NCBI RefSeq assembly: GCF_002159535.1
Contig: NZ_NFIU01000003.1
Coordinates: 119,726 to 183,725 of the forward strand
Direction of reading: 5' to 3'
Source: Olsenella sp. An290
GTDB taxonomy: Bacteria > Actinomycetota > Coriobacteriia > Coriobacteriales > Atopobiaceae
DNA length: 64,000 nt
Shown: positions 25,920 to 38,047 of the stretch, in pieces
Layout of the letters: each line of letters opens with the position of its first letter
Numbering within the stretch: the stretch's first letter is position 1
Translations under genes and position numbers: made by a program
The notes under the pieces: generated by a model
Told to the model about the DNA's origin: nothing
The model's database searches: none
The model's input: only the letters and a program-made list of their open reading frames with translations

Positions 25920-25985
25920 TTGCCGAGTCATGGGGCGGGCAAATTACGGGCTTCGCACCGTTTGGTTACACCTGTGCGACAAAAG

Positions 25986-26014
25986 CTGACGCAGTTCCGT
26001 CACAAAAGTATTCT
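25986..26014 (+). promoter_or_regulatory. Promoter of gdhA
   Basis: CTGACG (25986-25991), 17-nt spacer, TATTCT (26009-26014), about 50 nt before the gdhA start. Confidence 0.6.
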
Positions 26015-26065
26015 CATTCCGGAACTTTGGTAGCGACGCCAGTCGCTCAAGGAGGGGAGATGCCC

Positions 26066-27421
26066 ATGACGTATTCCGAGAGAGTCATCGCTGACCTCGA
26101 GGCCCGCTATCCCGAGCAGCTCGAGTTCATCCAGGCGGCCAAGGAGGTCCTCGAGACCCTGCAGCCCGCGCTCGACGCCCACCCCGAGTACGAGGAGAAC
26201 GCGCTTCTCGAGCGCATCGTCGAGCCGGAGCGCGTGGTCATGTTCCGCGTGCCGTGGGTCGACGACGAGGGCAAGGTCCAGGTCAACCGCGGCTACCGCG
26301 TGGAGTTCAACTCCGCGATCGGCCCCTACAAGGGCGGCCTGCGCTTCAACCCCACCGTCACCGTGGGCATGCTCAAGTTCCTCGGCTTCGAGCAGATCTT
26401 CAAGAACAGCCTGACCACGCTGCCCATGGGCGGCGGCAAGGGCGGCGCGGACTTCGACCCCAAGGGCAAGTCCAACCGCGAGGTCATGGCCTTCTGCCAG
26501 TCCTTCATGACCGAGCTCTGCCGCCACATCGGCCCCAACACCGACGTGCCGGCCGGTGACCTGGGCGTGGGCGGCCGCGAGGTGGCCTACATGTTCGGCC
26601 AGTACAAGCGCATCAGGAACGAGTGGACCGGCGTCCTCACCGGCAAGGGCCTCACCTTCGGCGGCTCGCTCGCCCGCACCGAGGCAACCGGCTACGGCCT
26701 CGTGTACTTCGTGGACGAGTACCTGAAGAGCCAGGGCGACTCCTTCGAGGGCAAGACCGTCGTCGTGCACGGTTCCGGCAACGTTGCCATCTACGCCATT
26801 CAGAAGGTGGCGCAGCTCGGTGGCAAGACCATCGCCTGCTCCGACACCAAGGGCTGGGTCGAGGACCCCGACGGCATCGACTACCAGGTGCTCGAGCACA
26901 TCTACAACAAGAAGCGCTCCGGCCACGACCAGGGCGTGAGCCTTGCCATGTACGTGGACGAGCGCCCGAACGCCGTCTGGCACGAGGGCGACGGCCGCGG
27001 CGTCTGGCAGCTCCCCTGCGACATCGCGCTGCCCTGCGCCCGTGAGAACACCCTTACCCTCGAGGACGCCCAGGCGCTCGTGGCAGGTGGCTGCAAGGTC
27101 GTCGGCGAGGGCGCGAACATGCCCACCACGCCTGATGCCACCACCTACCTCATGGAGAACGGCGTTGCCTTCATGCCCGGCAAGGCTGCCAACGCCGGCG
27201 GCGTGCTCGTGTCCGGCCTCGAGATGAGCCAGAACGCCGAGCACCTCTCCTGGACCTTCGAGGAGGTCGACGGCAAGCTCGAGAGCCTCATGCGCGGCAT
27301 GTTCCACAACGTGGACGACACCGCCCGCGCCTACGGCCACGAGGGCAACTTCGTGATGGGTGCCAACATCGCGGGCTTCCTCAAGGTCGCCGAGGCCATG
27401 ATGGCCCAGGGCGTCTGCTAA
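26066..27421 (+). CDS. gdhA: NADP-type glutamate dehydrogenase
   Basis: Reductive amination of 2-oxoglutarate to glutamate, the main ammonia assimilation step when ammonia is plentiful. 451 residues, the usual hexameric family length. Seen: IGPYKGGLRFNP and LPMGGGKGGADFDP with catalytic Lys, DVPAGDLGVGGREVAYMFG (Asp general acid), and the nucleotide-binding VVVHGSGNVA. ATG 26066 is preferred to ATG 26060 because GGAGGGG (26051-26057) is then 8 nt away. Monocistronic, with its own promoter and a strong terminator. Confidence 0.95.
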   Translation: MTYSERVIADLEARYPEQLEFIQAAKEVLETLQPALDAHPEYEENALLERIVEPERVVMFRVPWVDDEGKVQVNRGYRVEFNSAIGPYKGGLRFNPTVTVGMLKFLGFEQIFKNSLTTLPMGGGKGGADFDPKGKSNREVMAFCQSFMTELCRHIGPNTDVPAGDLGVGGREVAYMFGQYKRIRNEWTGVLTGKGLTFGGSLARTEATGYGLVYFVDEYLKSQGDSFEGKTVVVHGSGNVAIYAIQKVAQLGGKTIACSDTKGWVEDPDGIDYQVLEHIYNKKRSGHDQGVSLAMYVDERPNAVWHEGDGRGVWQLPCDIALPCARENTLTLEDAQALVAGGCKVVGEGANMPTTPDATTYLMENGVAFMPGKAANAGGVLVSGLEMSQNAEHLSWTFEEVDGKLESLMRGMFHNVDDTARAYGHEGNFVMGANIAGFLKVAEAMMAQGVC

Positions 27422-27497
27422 CCAACGGCAGACGAGTTCAACGGCGCGCGGCCTGCAGCTTGCTGAGCTAGCGGCGCGCCGAAGGGGAACCGCGCAG

Positions 27498-27535
27498 CAG
27501 CGGCGGAGGAGCAAGTCCCTCCGCCGCTGTTTTTT
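27498..27535 (+). terminator. Terminator of gdhA
   Basis: Perfect 12-bp stem (27498-27509 with 27518-27529), 8-nt loop, then six T. Confidence 0.92.
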
Positions 27536-27659
27536 CATGGCGCGGGGCCGAACGGCGTGCCCAGCGCCCCCGTGCATTCCCCTTATACTAGGGCTTGTAT
27601 GTACGTGGTCGGGAGCCGCTTGGGAAACAAAGGGGCTCGACAAGTACCGAGGAGGCTCC

Positions 27660-30407
27660 ATGCTGTGTCCGCATTGCAAGCAATCCGTTCCTGACGATGC
27701 GAGGAGGTGCCCCGCGTGCGGTGCGGAACTTGGCGGGCCGCCTTCTCCCTTGTCCGCCGCGCAGTCCGATTTCGCGTTCGGGTACGAGGACGGGAGCGGT
27801 CGGGGCTCCCGTCCTGCGTCTCCCTTCGCTTCGTCGCAGGCGTCCGCCGGCGACCATGTGCCCGCTGAAGATCCGGCGCCCGCCGAGAAGGCGTCGTCCG
27901 GAAACTGGTGGGATGGACCGGCGTCCGGCGGGAAGGCGCCCTCCGGCGCCGCCGGCGAGGGGCGTCCCGGTCAGGACGCCGCACCCGAGCCCCCGTTCGA
28001 CCAGCCCCGGGATCCGTGGTCTGCCGGCGCCCCCAAGGCCAAGAGGCGCGTGCCGGTGGTCCCCGTGGCGGTGGCCGTCGTCGTGGTGCTGGTTGCCGTG
28101 CTCGGCTTCTTCGGGGTCTCCCGGTTGCTGGGCGGCGGCAGCGGCGCGCCCGCGGGCGGCGACGCCTCGTACTACGGCACCCTGGATCCCGACAAGTACA
28201 GCCTGCAGGAGGCCCAGCTCGATCTCGATGACTGCTACGAGTTCGAGTTTCCGCTCGACGAGGGCATCGAGATGACCTTCGATAGCTTCGATCAGATCGG
28301 CAACACGAATCCCTACGACGTCGCGCGAGTCTACACCGACAGCTCGTTCTCGCATGAGTTCCCGACCTCGGTCACGATGTTCGAAAGCGATGACGGCTCG
28401 AACGCCCTCTATGTGGCGCCCGCCGACCCCCGGGTGCGTGACGAGAACGGTAACGACACCGACGAGATCGATCTCTTCCATCTTGATGACGCCGAGTCAG
28501 ACGAGTTTGTTCCGTTAGGGCGTTGGTACGGCTCTGGCGGCTACTATCTGGTGCGCTACATCGGCTCGGACGGAAAGAAGCTCGACAAGCCCGAGGTCAC
28601 CTATTTCACGGTTGCCAACGATATCGACAAGGACGAGAACGCGCTCGCCGAGCCAGACAACGTCCAGGTCAACGTTACCGACACCGGCACGCTTTCAATC
28701 TCATGGGATCCGGTTGAGGGTGCAGACCACTACGAGGTATACCTTTCCGCCGTCAATGAGACGGCAGCTGCTGTCTTAGACCGCTATACCTATGACCTGC
28801 TCGCCTCGACGCAGGATACCTCGATCGACACCGCCGACTACGACACCGATGCCGCTGAGTTCAACCAGATGATGCAGGATTACGGGGTGGCCGGAACCTT
28901 CCAGCAGAACGGCCGCTTCGACGAGCTTCTCGTCGGGGAGTCCGAGGACGAGATTCTTGAGAATCGCCAGGACGCCGCCTCCGGACAGCAGGGCCTCGAG
29001 GTTGCCGACTACGTTCCCAACACCGACCATGTCAAGGACGCGTCCATCTCGGTGATCGCGGTCGGGGCGGACGGGGACACCCAGTCGCCCTTCGACTTCC
29101 AGAACATCAACGACCTCCTGGGCAAGATGCCGCTCGAATCTGCGACCTACAGCGCGCTCATCTACCAGGGATCGGACACCGAGCCCGATCAGGCCACCGA
29201 TCCGGTCGGTTACATGAAGTGGCGCCTGTTCGAGTACGTCTCCATGGCAGACGGCACGGTGGGCATCCAGCGTCTCCAGCTCGACTACGACAACGCGCGG
29301 ACCGACAACGAGTACCTCACGTACGGTCCGGACGAGCAGCATCTCACCACGGGCAACGTCGACATGTACGTGATCCCCTACACGGTGCCGGGCACCGCGC
29401 TCTCCGGCGAGCTGGGCGTGCTCGCGCCGTACTGGCCGGGCGGCATCGAGTCGGTCAAGCAGGCGGCCACGCAGGCACTCGACGAGCTCCAGCGCGAGAA
29501 CCCGCCGTCAGGCATGCCCACGCGCATCGACGCCGAGGACGGCATCGACTGGGGCGCCGTCCAGGCGAGCCAGCAGCCCTCCACCACGATGCCCGACGTG
29601 CCCTATGAGATCAACGCCTCATCCGACCTCGTGCGCTACATCGCGGCCAACCTGCTCGCGGGCAACACCTTCATCGACGTCACCGACTACGCCAACGCGG
29701 CCGGCACCGCGAACGTCGCGGACGCGCTCTTCGAGGCATGCGCCCAGAACCCGCTCATCTTCAACGGCAACCCCACCTACCAGGTGACGCGCCGCGACGG
29801 CAGGATGCTCCTCACCGTCACCAGCCTGACCCCGTGGGAGCAGGTCAACGACCAGGACGTCCTGAACGAGCAGCGCCAGCAGGTGAGCGACAAGGCCGAC
29901 GAGATCATCGGCGAGATCATCACCGACGGCATGTCCGACGCCGACAAGGTGCGTGCCATCAACGACTACATCGCCGAGAACCTCTGGTACAACTACGACG
30001 CCATCAGCTCCGGGAGCTTCTCGATGGACGCCGCGACCCAGGACCCGTCCACCGTGCGCACGCTCATCCTCGACGGCGGCTCGATCTGCTCCGGCTACGC
30101 GCAGACCTTCAAGCTCCTCGCTGACCGCGCCGGGCTCGAGTCGGTGTACGCGTCCGGCAACGTGCCACCGCAGCCCGGCGTCTACGCGACCGACCACGCC
30201 TGGAACCTCGTGAACATCGACGGCAGCTGGGTCGTGGTCGACCCGACCTGGAACGACCCGGGCGACCAGTCCAATACCGCCTCGACCGACGAGTACATGA
30301 TGCTCGCTCAGGACGATCCGGCGCTCCAGGGCCGCTCGTACAACTCGTCGTGGATGGCCGACACGCTCATCTCCGACTACATCGACCCGAGCCTGCTCTC
30401 GGCATAA
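27660..30407 (+). CDS. Zinc-ribbon membrane protein with transglutaminase-like domain
   Basis: 915-residue, probably cell-surface protein. Domains in order: N-terminal zinc ribbon (CPHC...CPAC, residues 3-20); Pro/Gly/Ala-rich disordered linker to about 130; one transmembrane helix (VVPVAVAVVVVLVAVLGFFG); an acidic extracellular region including a fibronectin III-like piece (GTLSISWDPVEGADHYEVYL); and a C-terminal transglutaminase-like fold with GGSICSGYAQTFKLL (catalytic Cys), DHAWNLV (His) and VVVDPTWND (Asp). A cysteine protease or cross-linking role at the envelope is likely. ATG 27660 follows AGGAGG. The acidic exterior suits a secreted domain. It is flanked by the gdhA terminator and a REP pair. 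Confidence 0.85.
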   Translation: MLCPHCKQSVPDDARRCPACGAELGGPPSPLSAAQSDFAFGYEDGSGRGSRPASPFASSQASAGDHVPAEDPAPAEKASSGNWWDGPASGGKAPSGAAGEGRPGQDAAPEPPFDQPRDPWSAGAPKAKRRVPVVPVAVAVVVVLVAVLGFFGVSRLLGGGSGAPAGGDASYYGTLDPDKYSLQEAQLDLDDCYEFEFPLDEGIEMTFDSFDQIGNTNPYDVARVYTDSSFSHEFPTSVTMFESDDGSNALYVAPADPRVRDENGNDTDEIDLFHLDDAESDEFVPLGRWYGSGGYYLVRYIGSDGKKLDKPEVTYFTVANDIDKDENALAEPDNVQVNVTDTGTLSISWDPVEGADHYEVYLSAVNETAAAVLDRYTYDLLASTQDTSIDTADYDTDAAEFNQMMQDYGVAGTFQQNGRFDELLVGESEDEILENRQDAASGQQGLEVADYVPNTDHVKDASISVIAVGADGDTQSPFDFQNINDLLGKMPLESATYSALIYQGSDTEPDQATDPVGYMKWRLFEYVSMADGTVGIQRLQLDYDNARTDNEYLTYGPDEQHLTTGNVDMYVIPYTVPGTALSGELGVLAPYWPGGIESVKQAATQALDELQRENPPSGMPTRIDAEDGIDWGAVQASQQPSTTMPDVPYEINASSDLVRYIAANLLAGNTFIDVTDYANAAGTANVADALFEACAQNPLIFNGNPTYQVTRRDGRMLLTVTSLTPWEQVNDQDVLNEQRQQVSDKADEIIGEIITDGMSDADKVRAINDYIAENLWYNYDAISSGSFSMDAATQDPSTVRTLILDGGSICSGYAQTFKLLADRAGLESVYASGNVPPQPGVYATDHAWNLVNIDGSWVVVDPTWNDPGDQSNTASTDEYMMLAQDDPALQGRSYNSSWMADTLISDYIDPSLLSA

Positions 30408-30423
30408 GACAGGTAGTAGCAAA

Positions 30424-30520
30424 GGGGGACGGGTTATTTCTCTCAGAGAATTTGGGACAGGTCCCGCGGGCGGCCTGTCCGAACCTGTCCCAAAAACTCT
30501 GAGAGAAATAACCCGTCCCC
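30424..30520. repeat. Inverted pair of REP-like repeats (R6/R7)
   Basis: R6 at 30424-30461 and R7 at 30484-30520, 22 nt apart. Both carry the GGGGACGGGTTA variant end also seen in R3, with TCTCTCAGAGA centres. The pair lies between the transglutaminase-like gene and hydF and could fold into one long hairpin ending transcription. Confidence 0.85.
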
Positions 30521-30533
30521 AAATGGAGGAGAG

Positions 30534-31775
30534 ATGGGACTTAACGAGACGCCGTCGGGCGAGCGCACGCACATCGGATTCTTTGGCGTGCGCAACGCCG
30601 GCAAGTCAAGCGTGGTGAACGCGGTGACCGGCCAGGAGCTGTCCGTGGTCTCAGAGGTGCGCGGCACCACCACGGATCCGGTGCGCAAGGCGATGGAGCT
30701 CCTGCCGCTGGGCCCGGTCGTCATCGTCGACACGCCCGGGGTGGACGACGAGGGCGCGCTCGGCGCCCGGCGCGTGGAGCGAGCGCGGCGGGCGCTCGCG
30801 ACCTGTGACGTCGCGGTGCTCGTCGTGGACGGCGCGCGCGGCCTCTCGGAGGCTGACCGTGCGCTGCTCTCCGCCATCGAGGGTCGCGGCGTCCCGTATG
30901 TCGTGGCCTGGAACAAGTGCGACCTGCCGGCCGCCCGCGCGGCTCTCGCGGCGCTTGCCGAGAAGGACCCCGCGCTCGTCGCGCGCACGGTCGCGGTGAG
31001 CGCGCGGACGGGGGAGGGCGTGCGCGAGCTCAAGGAGCGCCTCGCCCGGGTCGTGCCGGTCGGGACGTCGCGGCGTGTTGTCGCCGACCTCGTGCCCGCC
31101 GGAAGCGCCGTGGTGCTTGTCTGCCCGATCGACGCCTCCGCGCCCCGGGGCCGCCTCATCCTCCCGCAGCAGCTTGTGATTCGCGACCTCCTCGACGCCG
31201 GATGCGTGTCCGTGACCTGCCGAGAGACCGAGCTCTCCCGCGCGCTCGACGCCCTTGTCGGGCCTCCCGCGCTCGTGGTGACGGACTCGCAGGTGTTTGG
31301 CCCCGTTTCGCGCATCGTGCCCGCCGACGTACCGCTGACGTCCTTCTCGATCCTCATGCTGCGCTACAAGGGGGACCTCGTGTCCGCCGTCGCCGGCGCC
31401 GCTGCGCTCGACCGCCTGCGCGACGGTGACCGCGTGCTCGTGAGCGAGGGGTGCACGCACCACCGGCAGTGCGAGGACATCGGCACCGTCAAGCTGCCCG
31501 CCTGGCTCTCCGCGCACACGAAGGCGAAGCTCGAGCTTGCCTTCACGAGCGGCGCGGACTTTCCCGAGGACCTCACGCCCTTCTCGGCCGTCGTCCACTG
31601 TGGCGGCTGCACGCTCACCGCGCGCGAGATGCGCGCCCGTCAGGCGCGCGCCGAGGCGCAGGGGGTCCCGATGACCAACTACGGTGTCGCGATCGCCCAC
31701 ATGCACGGAATCCTGCGGCGCAGCCTCGCGCCCTTTCCGGAGGCGCTCGCCGCGCTTGACGCGACGGGCGAGTAG
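30534..31775 (+). CDS. hydF: [FeFe]-hydrogenase maturation GTPase HydF
   Basis: Scaffold/carrier GTPase that assembles the two-iron subcluster with HydE and HydG and delivers it to the hydrogenase. 413 residues. N-terminal GTPase: P-loop FGVRNAGKSS (residues 17-26), RGTTTDP (switch I), DTPGVDDEG (G3), NKCDL (G4). C-terminal [4Fe-4S] ligands: a Cys in EGCTHH and HCGGC about 50 residues later, the HydF CxH...HCxxC pattern. This implies fermentative hydrogen metabolism. No hydE, hydG or hydA lies in the window, so the operon is split. Confidence 0.93.
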   Translation: MGLNETPSGERTHIGFFGVRNAGKSSVVNAVTGQELSVVSEVRGTTTDPVRKAMELLPLGPVVIVDTPGVDDEGALGARRVERARRALATCDVAVLVVDGARGLSEADRALLSAIEGRGVPYVVAWNKCDLPAARAALAALAEKDPALVARTVAVSARTGEGVRELKERLARVVPVGTSRRVVADLVPAGSAVVLVCPIDASAPRGRLILPQQLVIRDLLDAGCVSVTCRETELSRALDALVGPPALVVTDSQVFGPVSRIVPADVPLTSFSILMLRYKGDLVSAVAGAAALDRLRDGDRVLVSEGCTHHRQCEDIGTVKLPAWLSAHTKAKLELAFTSGADFPEDLTPFSAVVHCGGCTLTAREMRARQARAEAQGVPMTNYGVAIAHMHGILRRSLAPFPEALAALDATGE

Positions 31776-31855
31776 TTCTTCTCGCCCGCCGGCTAGCGTG
31801 CGCTCAAGTCGCACATTGGCCGAGTGCGTGGCCGCTCGAGCGAGCGTTCCGCGCC

Positions 31856-32119
31856 AGCTCGCAGAAACTCACGCCCCGCACGAGAGAAGCGTGACTTGTT
31901 GTGAGATAACGCGGCCAACTCACTAAAGCTCACGCTTCTCTTGCAAAAGCGTGAGCTATTGTGAGCCGGCGCCACAAGCTCGCAGCAACTCACGCTTTGA
32001 GCGAGAGAAGCGTGAGTTCTTGTGAGCCGGCGCCACAAGCTCGCAGAAACTCACGCCCCGCACGAGAGAAGCGTGACATGCAGCGAGACAACGCTACAAG
32101 CTCACCAAAAGTCACGCTC
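31856..32119. repeat. Five-unit tandem array, about 61 bp per unit
   Basis: Units begin at 31856, 31917, 31977, 32038 and 32099 (periods 61, 60, 61, 61), typically opening AGCTCGCAGAAACTCACGC. Each unit holds an internal dyad, best seen in unit 3 where AACTCACGCTT faces AAGCGTGAGTT. Units 1 and 4 are nearly identical; units 2 and 5 are diverged. The array fills most of the 571-bp gap between hydF and carA. Confidence 0.9.
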
Positions 32120-32185
32120 GCAATCGCCCCCTGGCGCGTTTTTTGCGAATGCGTTCTCCCATCCCACAAGCAACGCTCGAGCGGC

Positions 32186-32191
32186 TATACT
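32186..32191 (+). promoter_or_regulatory. -10 box of the carAB promoter
   Basis: TATACT at 32186-32191 places the start near 32198, just before the PyrR-type leader. A -35 box is not convincing. Confidence 0.5.
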
Positions 32192-32200
32192 TGTCGGTGA

Positions 32201-32291
32201 CCTTTAAGACGGTACGAGAGACCGAAAAGGCGTCCACAACATACATGTCGCAGCCTTATCGGAGTCCTCGCTCGCGGGTGCTCCGTTTTTT
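32201..32291 (+). promoter_or_regulatory. PyrR-type attenuator leader of carAB
   Basis: 32201-32230 (CCTTTAAGACGG, loop ACGAGAG, ACCGAAAAGG) folds into the stem-loop bound by PyrR in other bacteria: CGGT/ACCG stem, GAGAG loop and a lower CCTTTT/AAAAGG-like stem. An intrinsic terminator follows at 32260-32291 (CGGAG...CTCCG then TTTTTT), 55 nt before the carA start. Expected effect: high UMP leads PyrR to favour termination. The match is to the known PyrR element by eye only. Confidence 0.65.
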
Positions 32292-32346
32292 GTAACTGTG
32301 GCCTGCCTCTGATGAGGGCGCGCGCGTACGAAAGGGCGGTGTTGCT

Positions 32347-33615
32347 GTGAACCTTTTGGTGGACAACGGCAGGCATCCGAGGGCGCTGCTCGCGCTCGAG
32401 AACGGGATGCACTTCTTTGGGCGTTCTGCCGGAGCCGAGGGCGAGGCCTTTGGCGAGATCGTGTTCAACACCTCGATGGTGGGCTACCAGGAGATCGTCT
32501 CTGACCCGTCCTATGCGGGCCAGATCGTGACGCTCACCTATCCCCAGATCGGCAACTACGGGATCAACGAGAAGGACATGCAGGGCGACCCGCTGCACCT
32601 CTCCGGTCTCGTGGTCCACGACATGTGCTACACCCCGAGCAACTGGCAGTCCGTGGAGTCCCTGCCCGCCTTCCTCGAGCAGCGCGGCGTCGTTGCCATC
32701 GAGGACGTGGACACCCGAGCCCTGACGCTCGCCATCCGCGAGGGCGGCGCCATGCGCGCGGCCATCTCCACCACGGACCTCGACCCGGAGAGCCTCGTCG
32801 CCCGCGTGAAGGCCTCCCCGGCCATCGCCGACCACAACTACGTCGCCGACGTGTCCACGAAGGAGTCCTACGTCGTGCCCGGCCAGGACGCCGACGGTCA
32901 GCCGTGCCTCCACGTGGTGGCCTACGACTGCGGCGAGAAGAAGGGTATCGCCAAGCGCCTCTCGGCCGCCGGCTGCGAGGTCACCGTCGTGCCCTGGGAC
33001 ACGTCTGCCGAGAAGGTCCTCGAGATGAGCCCCGACGGCGTGTTCTTCTCCAACGGCCCCGGCGACCCGGTCTCCGTGCCGCCCGTGGTCGACGCCGTGC
33101 GCGCGTGCCTCGGCAAGCTCCCGGTCTTTGGCATCTGCCTCGGCAACCAGGTCATCTCCATGGCGGCCGGCGCCCAGATCGAGAAGCTCCCGTACGGCCA
33201 CCACGGCGGCAACGAGCCCGTGATGAACCTGCTCACGGGCAAGGTGGAGATCACCGCGCAGAACCATAACTACGGGCCGGTCTTCTCGTCCTTCGGCCCG
33301 CTCGTGCCGGAGCTCTCCGGCGGCGTCTCCGAGCACCCGGCGGACGAGGACCTGCGCTTCTGGTCCCGCGCGCACATCGCGCCCGTCGTCACCACCAAGG
33401 AGTATGGCCGCGTGCGCCTCACACACGTCAACCTCAACGACGGCACGCCCGAGGGCATTCAGTTCCTCGACATCCCTGCCTTTTCCATGCAGTACCACCC
33501 CGAGGCCAAGCCCGGCCCCAACGACTCCACGTACGCCTTTGCGGCGTTTGCCAAGCTCATGCGCGGCGAGGACGACTACCTCGCCATCGACGTCCGCGAG
33601 GGGAGGCGCTTCTAG
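32347..33615 (+). CDS. carA: Carbamoyl-phosphate synthase small subunit
   Basis: Glutaminase subunit that releases ammonia for CarB in pyrimidine and arginine synthesis. 422 residues, slightly longer than the roughly 360-380 typical. N-terminal CarA domain (NTSMVGYQEIVSDPSY), then a class I glutamine amidotransferase with nucleophile Cys in FGICLGNQ (the usual residue before Q is His), His in QNHNYG and the HPE dyad in MQYHPEAKPGP. GTG 32347 start. It abuts carB with no gap, and the ribosome site for carB lies inside its end. Confidence 0.94.
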   Translation: MNLLVDNGRHPRALLALENGMHFFGRSAGAEGEAFGEIVFNTSMVGYQEIVSDPSYAGQIVTLTYPQIGNYGINEKDMQGDPLHLSGLVVHDMCYTPSNWQSVESLPAFLEQRGVVAIEDVDTRALTLAIREGGAMRAAISTTDLDPESLVARVKASPAIADHNYVADVSTKESYVVPGQDADGQPCLHVVAYDCGEKKGIAKRLSAAGCEVTVVPWDTSAEKVLEMSPDGVFFSNGPGDPVSVPPVVDAVRACLGKLPVFGICLGNQVISMAAGAQIEKLPYGHHGGNEPVMNLLTGKVEITAQNHNYGPVFSSFGPLVPELSGGVSEHPADEDLRFWSRAHIAPVVTTKEYGRVRLTHVNLNDGTPEGIQFLDIPAFSMQYHPEAKPGPNDSTYAFAAFAKLMRGEDDYLAIDVREGRRF

Positions 33616-36825
<3,210 letters not shown>

Positions 36826-36826
36826 G

Positions 36827-36854
36827 CGTGCAAGGGGGACAGGCACTTTTGCAC
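36827..36854. repeat. Short GGGGACAG-family palindrome after carB
   Basis: CGTGCAAGGGGGACAG followed by GCACTTTTGCAC; an inverted relative of the arms at 4798-4883. It starts 2 nt after the carB stop. Confidence 0.75.
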
Positions 36855-36858
36855 TGTC

Positions 36859-36892
36859 GGGCCGTCGGGCTTCTCGCCCGGCGGCCCCTTTC
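36859..36892 (+). terminator. Terminator of carAB
   Basis: GGGCCGTCGGGC pairs with GCCCGGCGGCCC (one G-U), 5-nt loop, then CTTT. The T-tract is short. Confidence 0.65.
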
Positions 36893-36927
36893 GATGGGAT
36901 TGCGCCGCTCGTGGCTACCCTTGGGGT

Positions 36928-37015
36928 AACATCAAATCTGGCTGCGGTTTTTTGGCTGTTTCAGGCCTTGGGAAGGGGCCAAAAGTGCCAAAAACGCGCA
37001 GCCAGATTTGATGTT
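36928..37015. repeat. 88-bp imperfect palindrome upstream of PHP gene
   Basis: Perfect 19-bp outer arms (36928-36946 and 36997-37015, AACATCAAATCTGGCTGCG). Inner arms GGTTTTTTGGC and GCCAAAAAC pair with a bulge, and GGCC pairs close the centre. Its AT-content differs from its surroundings. Looks like a small mobile or regulatory hairpin. Confidence 0.85.
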
Positions 37016-37080
37016 GCGGCCGAGGCGCCCGACGACAGCGCGCAGGCGCCGACGGGGTGTCAGGACACAGGGAGGAACGC

Positions 37081-37926
37081 ATGGCACGAGCGCTCGCGCC
37101 CGGCTCGATCGTGGACTGCCACACGCACACGCGCTTCTCGGACGGCGTGGGCACGTTCGAGGAGAACGCCCGGGCCGCGGCGGCCGCGGGGTGCGCCGTG
37201 CTCGTCTCGACGGACCACCTGACGCTCCCGCCGGGCCCGATGGACCCCACGGGCGAGGTCCAGGTGGCGGAGGCCGACCTGTCGGCCCATCGGGCCGCGT
37301 GGGAGGCGGCGCGCGACGCGCACCCGGAGCTCGAGATGGTCTACGGCTTCGAGGCCGACTGGTACCCGGGGTGCGAGGCGTACGTGCCCAGGTGGGGCGC
37401 GGGGGCGCAGGTTCTTCTCGGCTCCGTGCACTGGCTGGGCGAGAAGGACGACGGCGCGTGGATCGACGACACCTCCGACCTGGCGATCTGGCACGAGCTA
37501 GGCCCCGACGAGGTCTGGCGCCGCTACGTGCGCGCATGGTGCGCCGCCTGCGAGAGCCCGCTCGCCTTTGACGTGATGGCGCACCCTGACCTGCCGGAGC
37601 GCATGCGGCCGCTCGGTCTGGCCGCCACGATCGACCTCGCGCCGCTCTGGGATGAGATGGTCGCCTGCGCGCGCGACACGGGCCGTCGCGTGGAGCTCTC
37701 CACGGCCGGCTGGCGCAAGGGGGTGGGGGACTACTATCCCTCGCGCGGCCTGCTCGAGCGGTTCTGCCGTGCCGGCGTGCCCATCGCCGTGGGCTCGGAC
37801 GGGCATCGCCCCGAGGACGTCTGCGACGGCATCGCCCGCGCCTACGGCCATGCCTGGTCCGTGGGCTATCGCTCGGTCGAGGTCCCGCGCGCGGGAGGCG
37901 GCTGGGAGGCCCTGCCGCTGCGCTGA
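37081..37926 (+). CDS. PHP-domain phosphoesterase (histidinol-phosphatase type)
   Basis: Metal-dependent phosphoesterase, probably histidinol-phosphatase of the HisK/PHP type. 281 residues, the usual length. Metal-binding motifs: DCHTHTRFSDG (HxH), STDH, GFEADW (Glu), GSVHWL, MAHPDL and GSDGHRPEDV at the C-terminus. ATG 37081 follows GGAGG (37071-37075). No his genes adjoin it, so a role on another phosphate ester is possible. Confidence 0.8.
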   Translation: MARALAPGSIVDCHTHTRFSDGVGTFEENARAAAAAGCAVLVSTDHLTLPPGPMDPTGEVQVAEADLSAHRAAWEAARDAHPELEMVYGFEADWYPGCEAYVPRWGAGAQVLLGSVHWLGEKDDGAWIDDTSDLAIWHELGPDEVWRRYVRAWCAACESPLAFDVMAHPDLPERMRPLGLAATIDLAPLWDEMVACARDTGRRVELSTAGWRKGVGDYYPSRGLLERFCRAGVPIAVGSDGHRPEDVCDGIARAYGHAWSVGYRSVEVPRAGGGWEALPLR

Positions 37927-38047
37927 CCTGTGAGTGGCGCGGCCCCTTATGGCGGCGACTCCTTATGACGGCTGCAGGGCATTCGCCGGATGTCGTGCGG
38001 GGTGGGCGTGGGGTACCATGGGGGCGTTCCCGGGAGAGGAGGCCCCC

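Noticed and set aside
31856..32119. CRISPR array
   Set aside because: The whole 61-bp unit is repeated, with no short constant repeat separating unique spacers, and no cas genes nearby.
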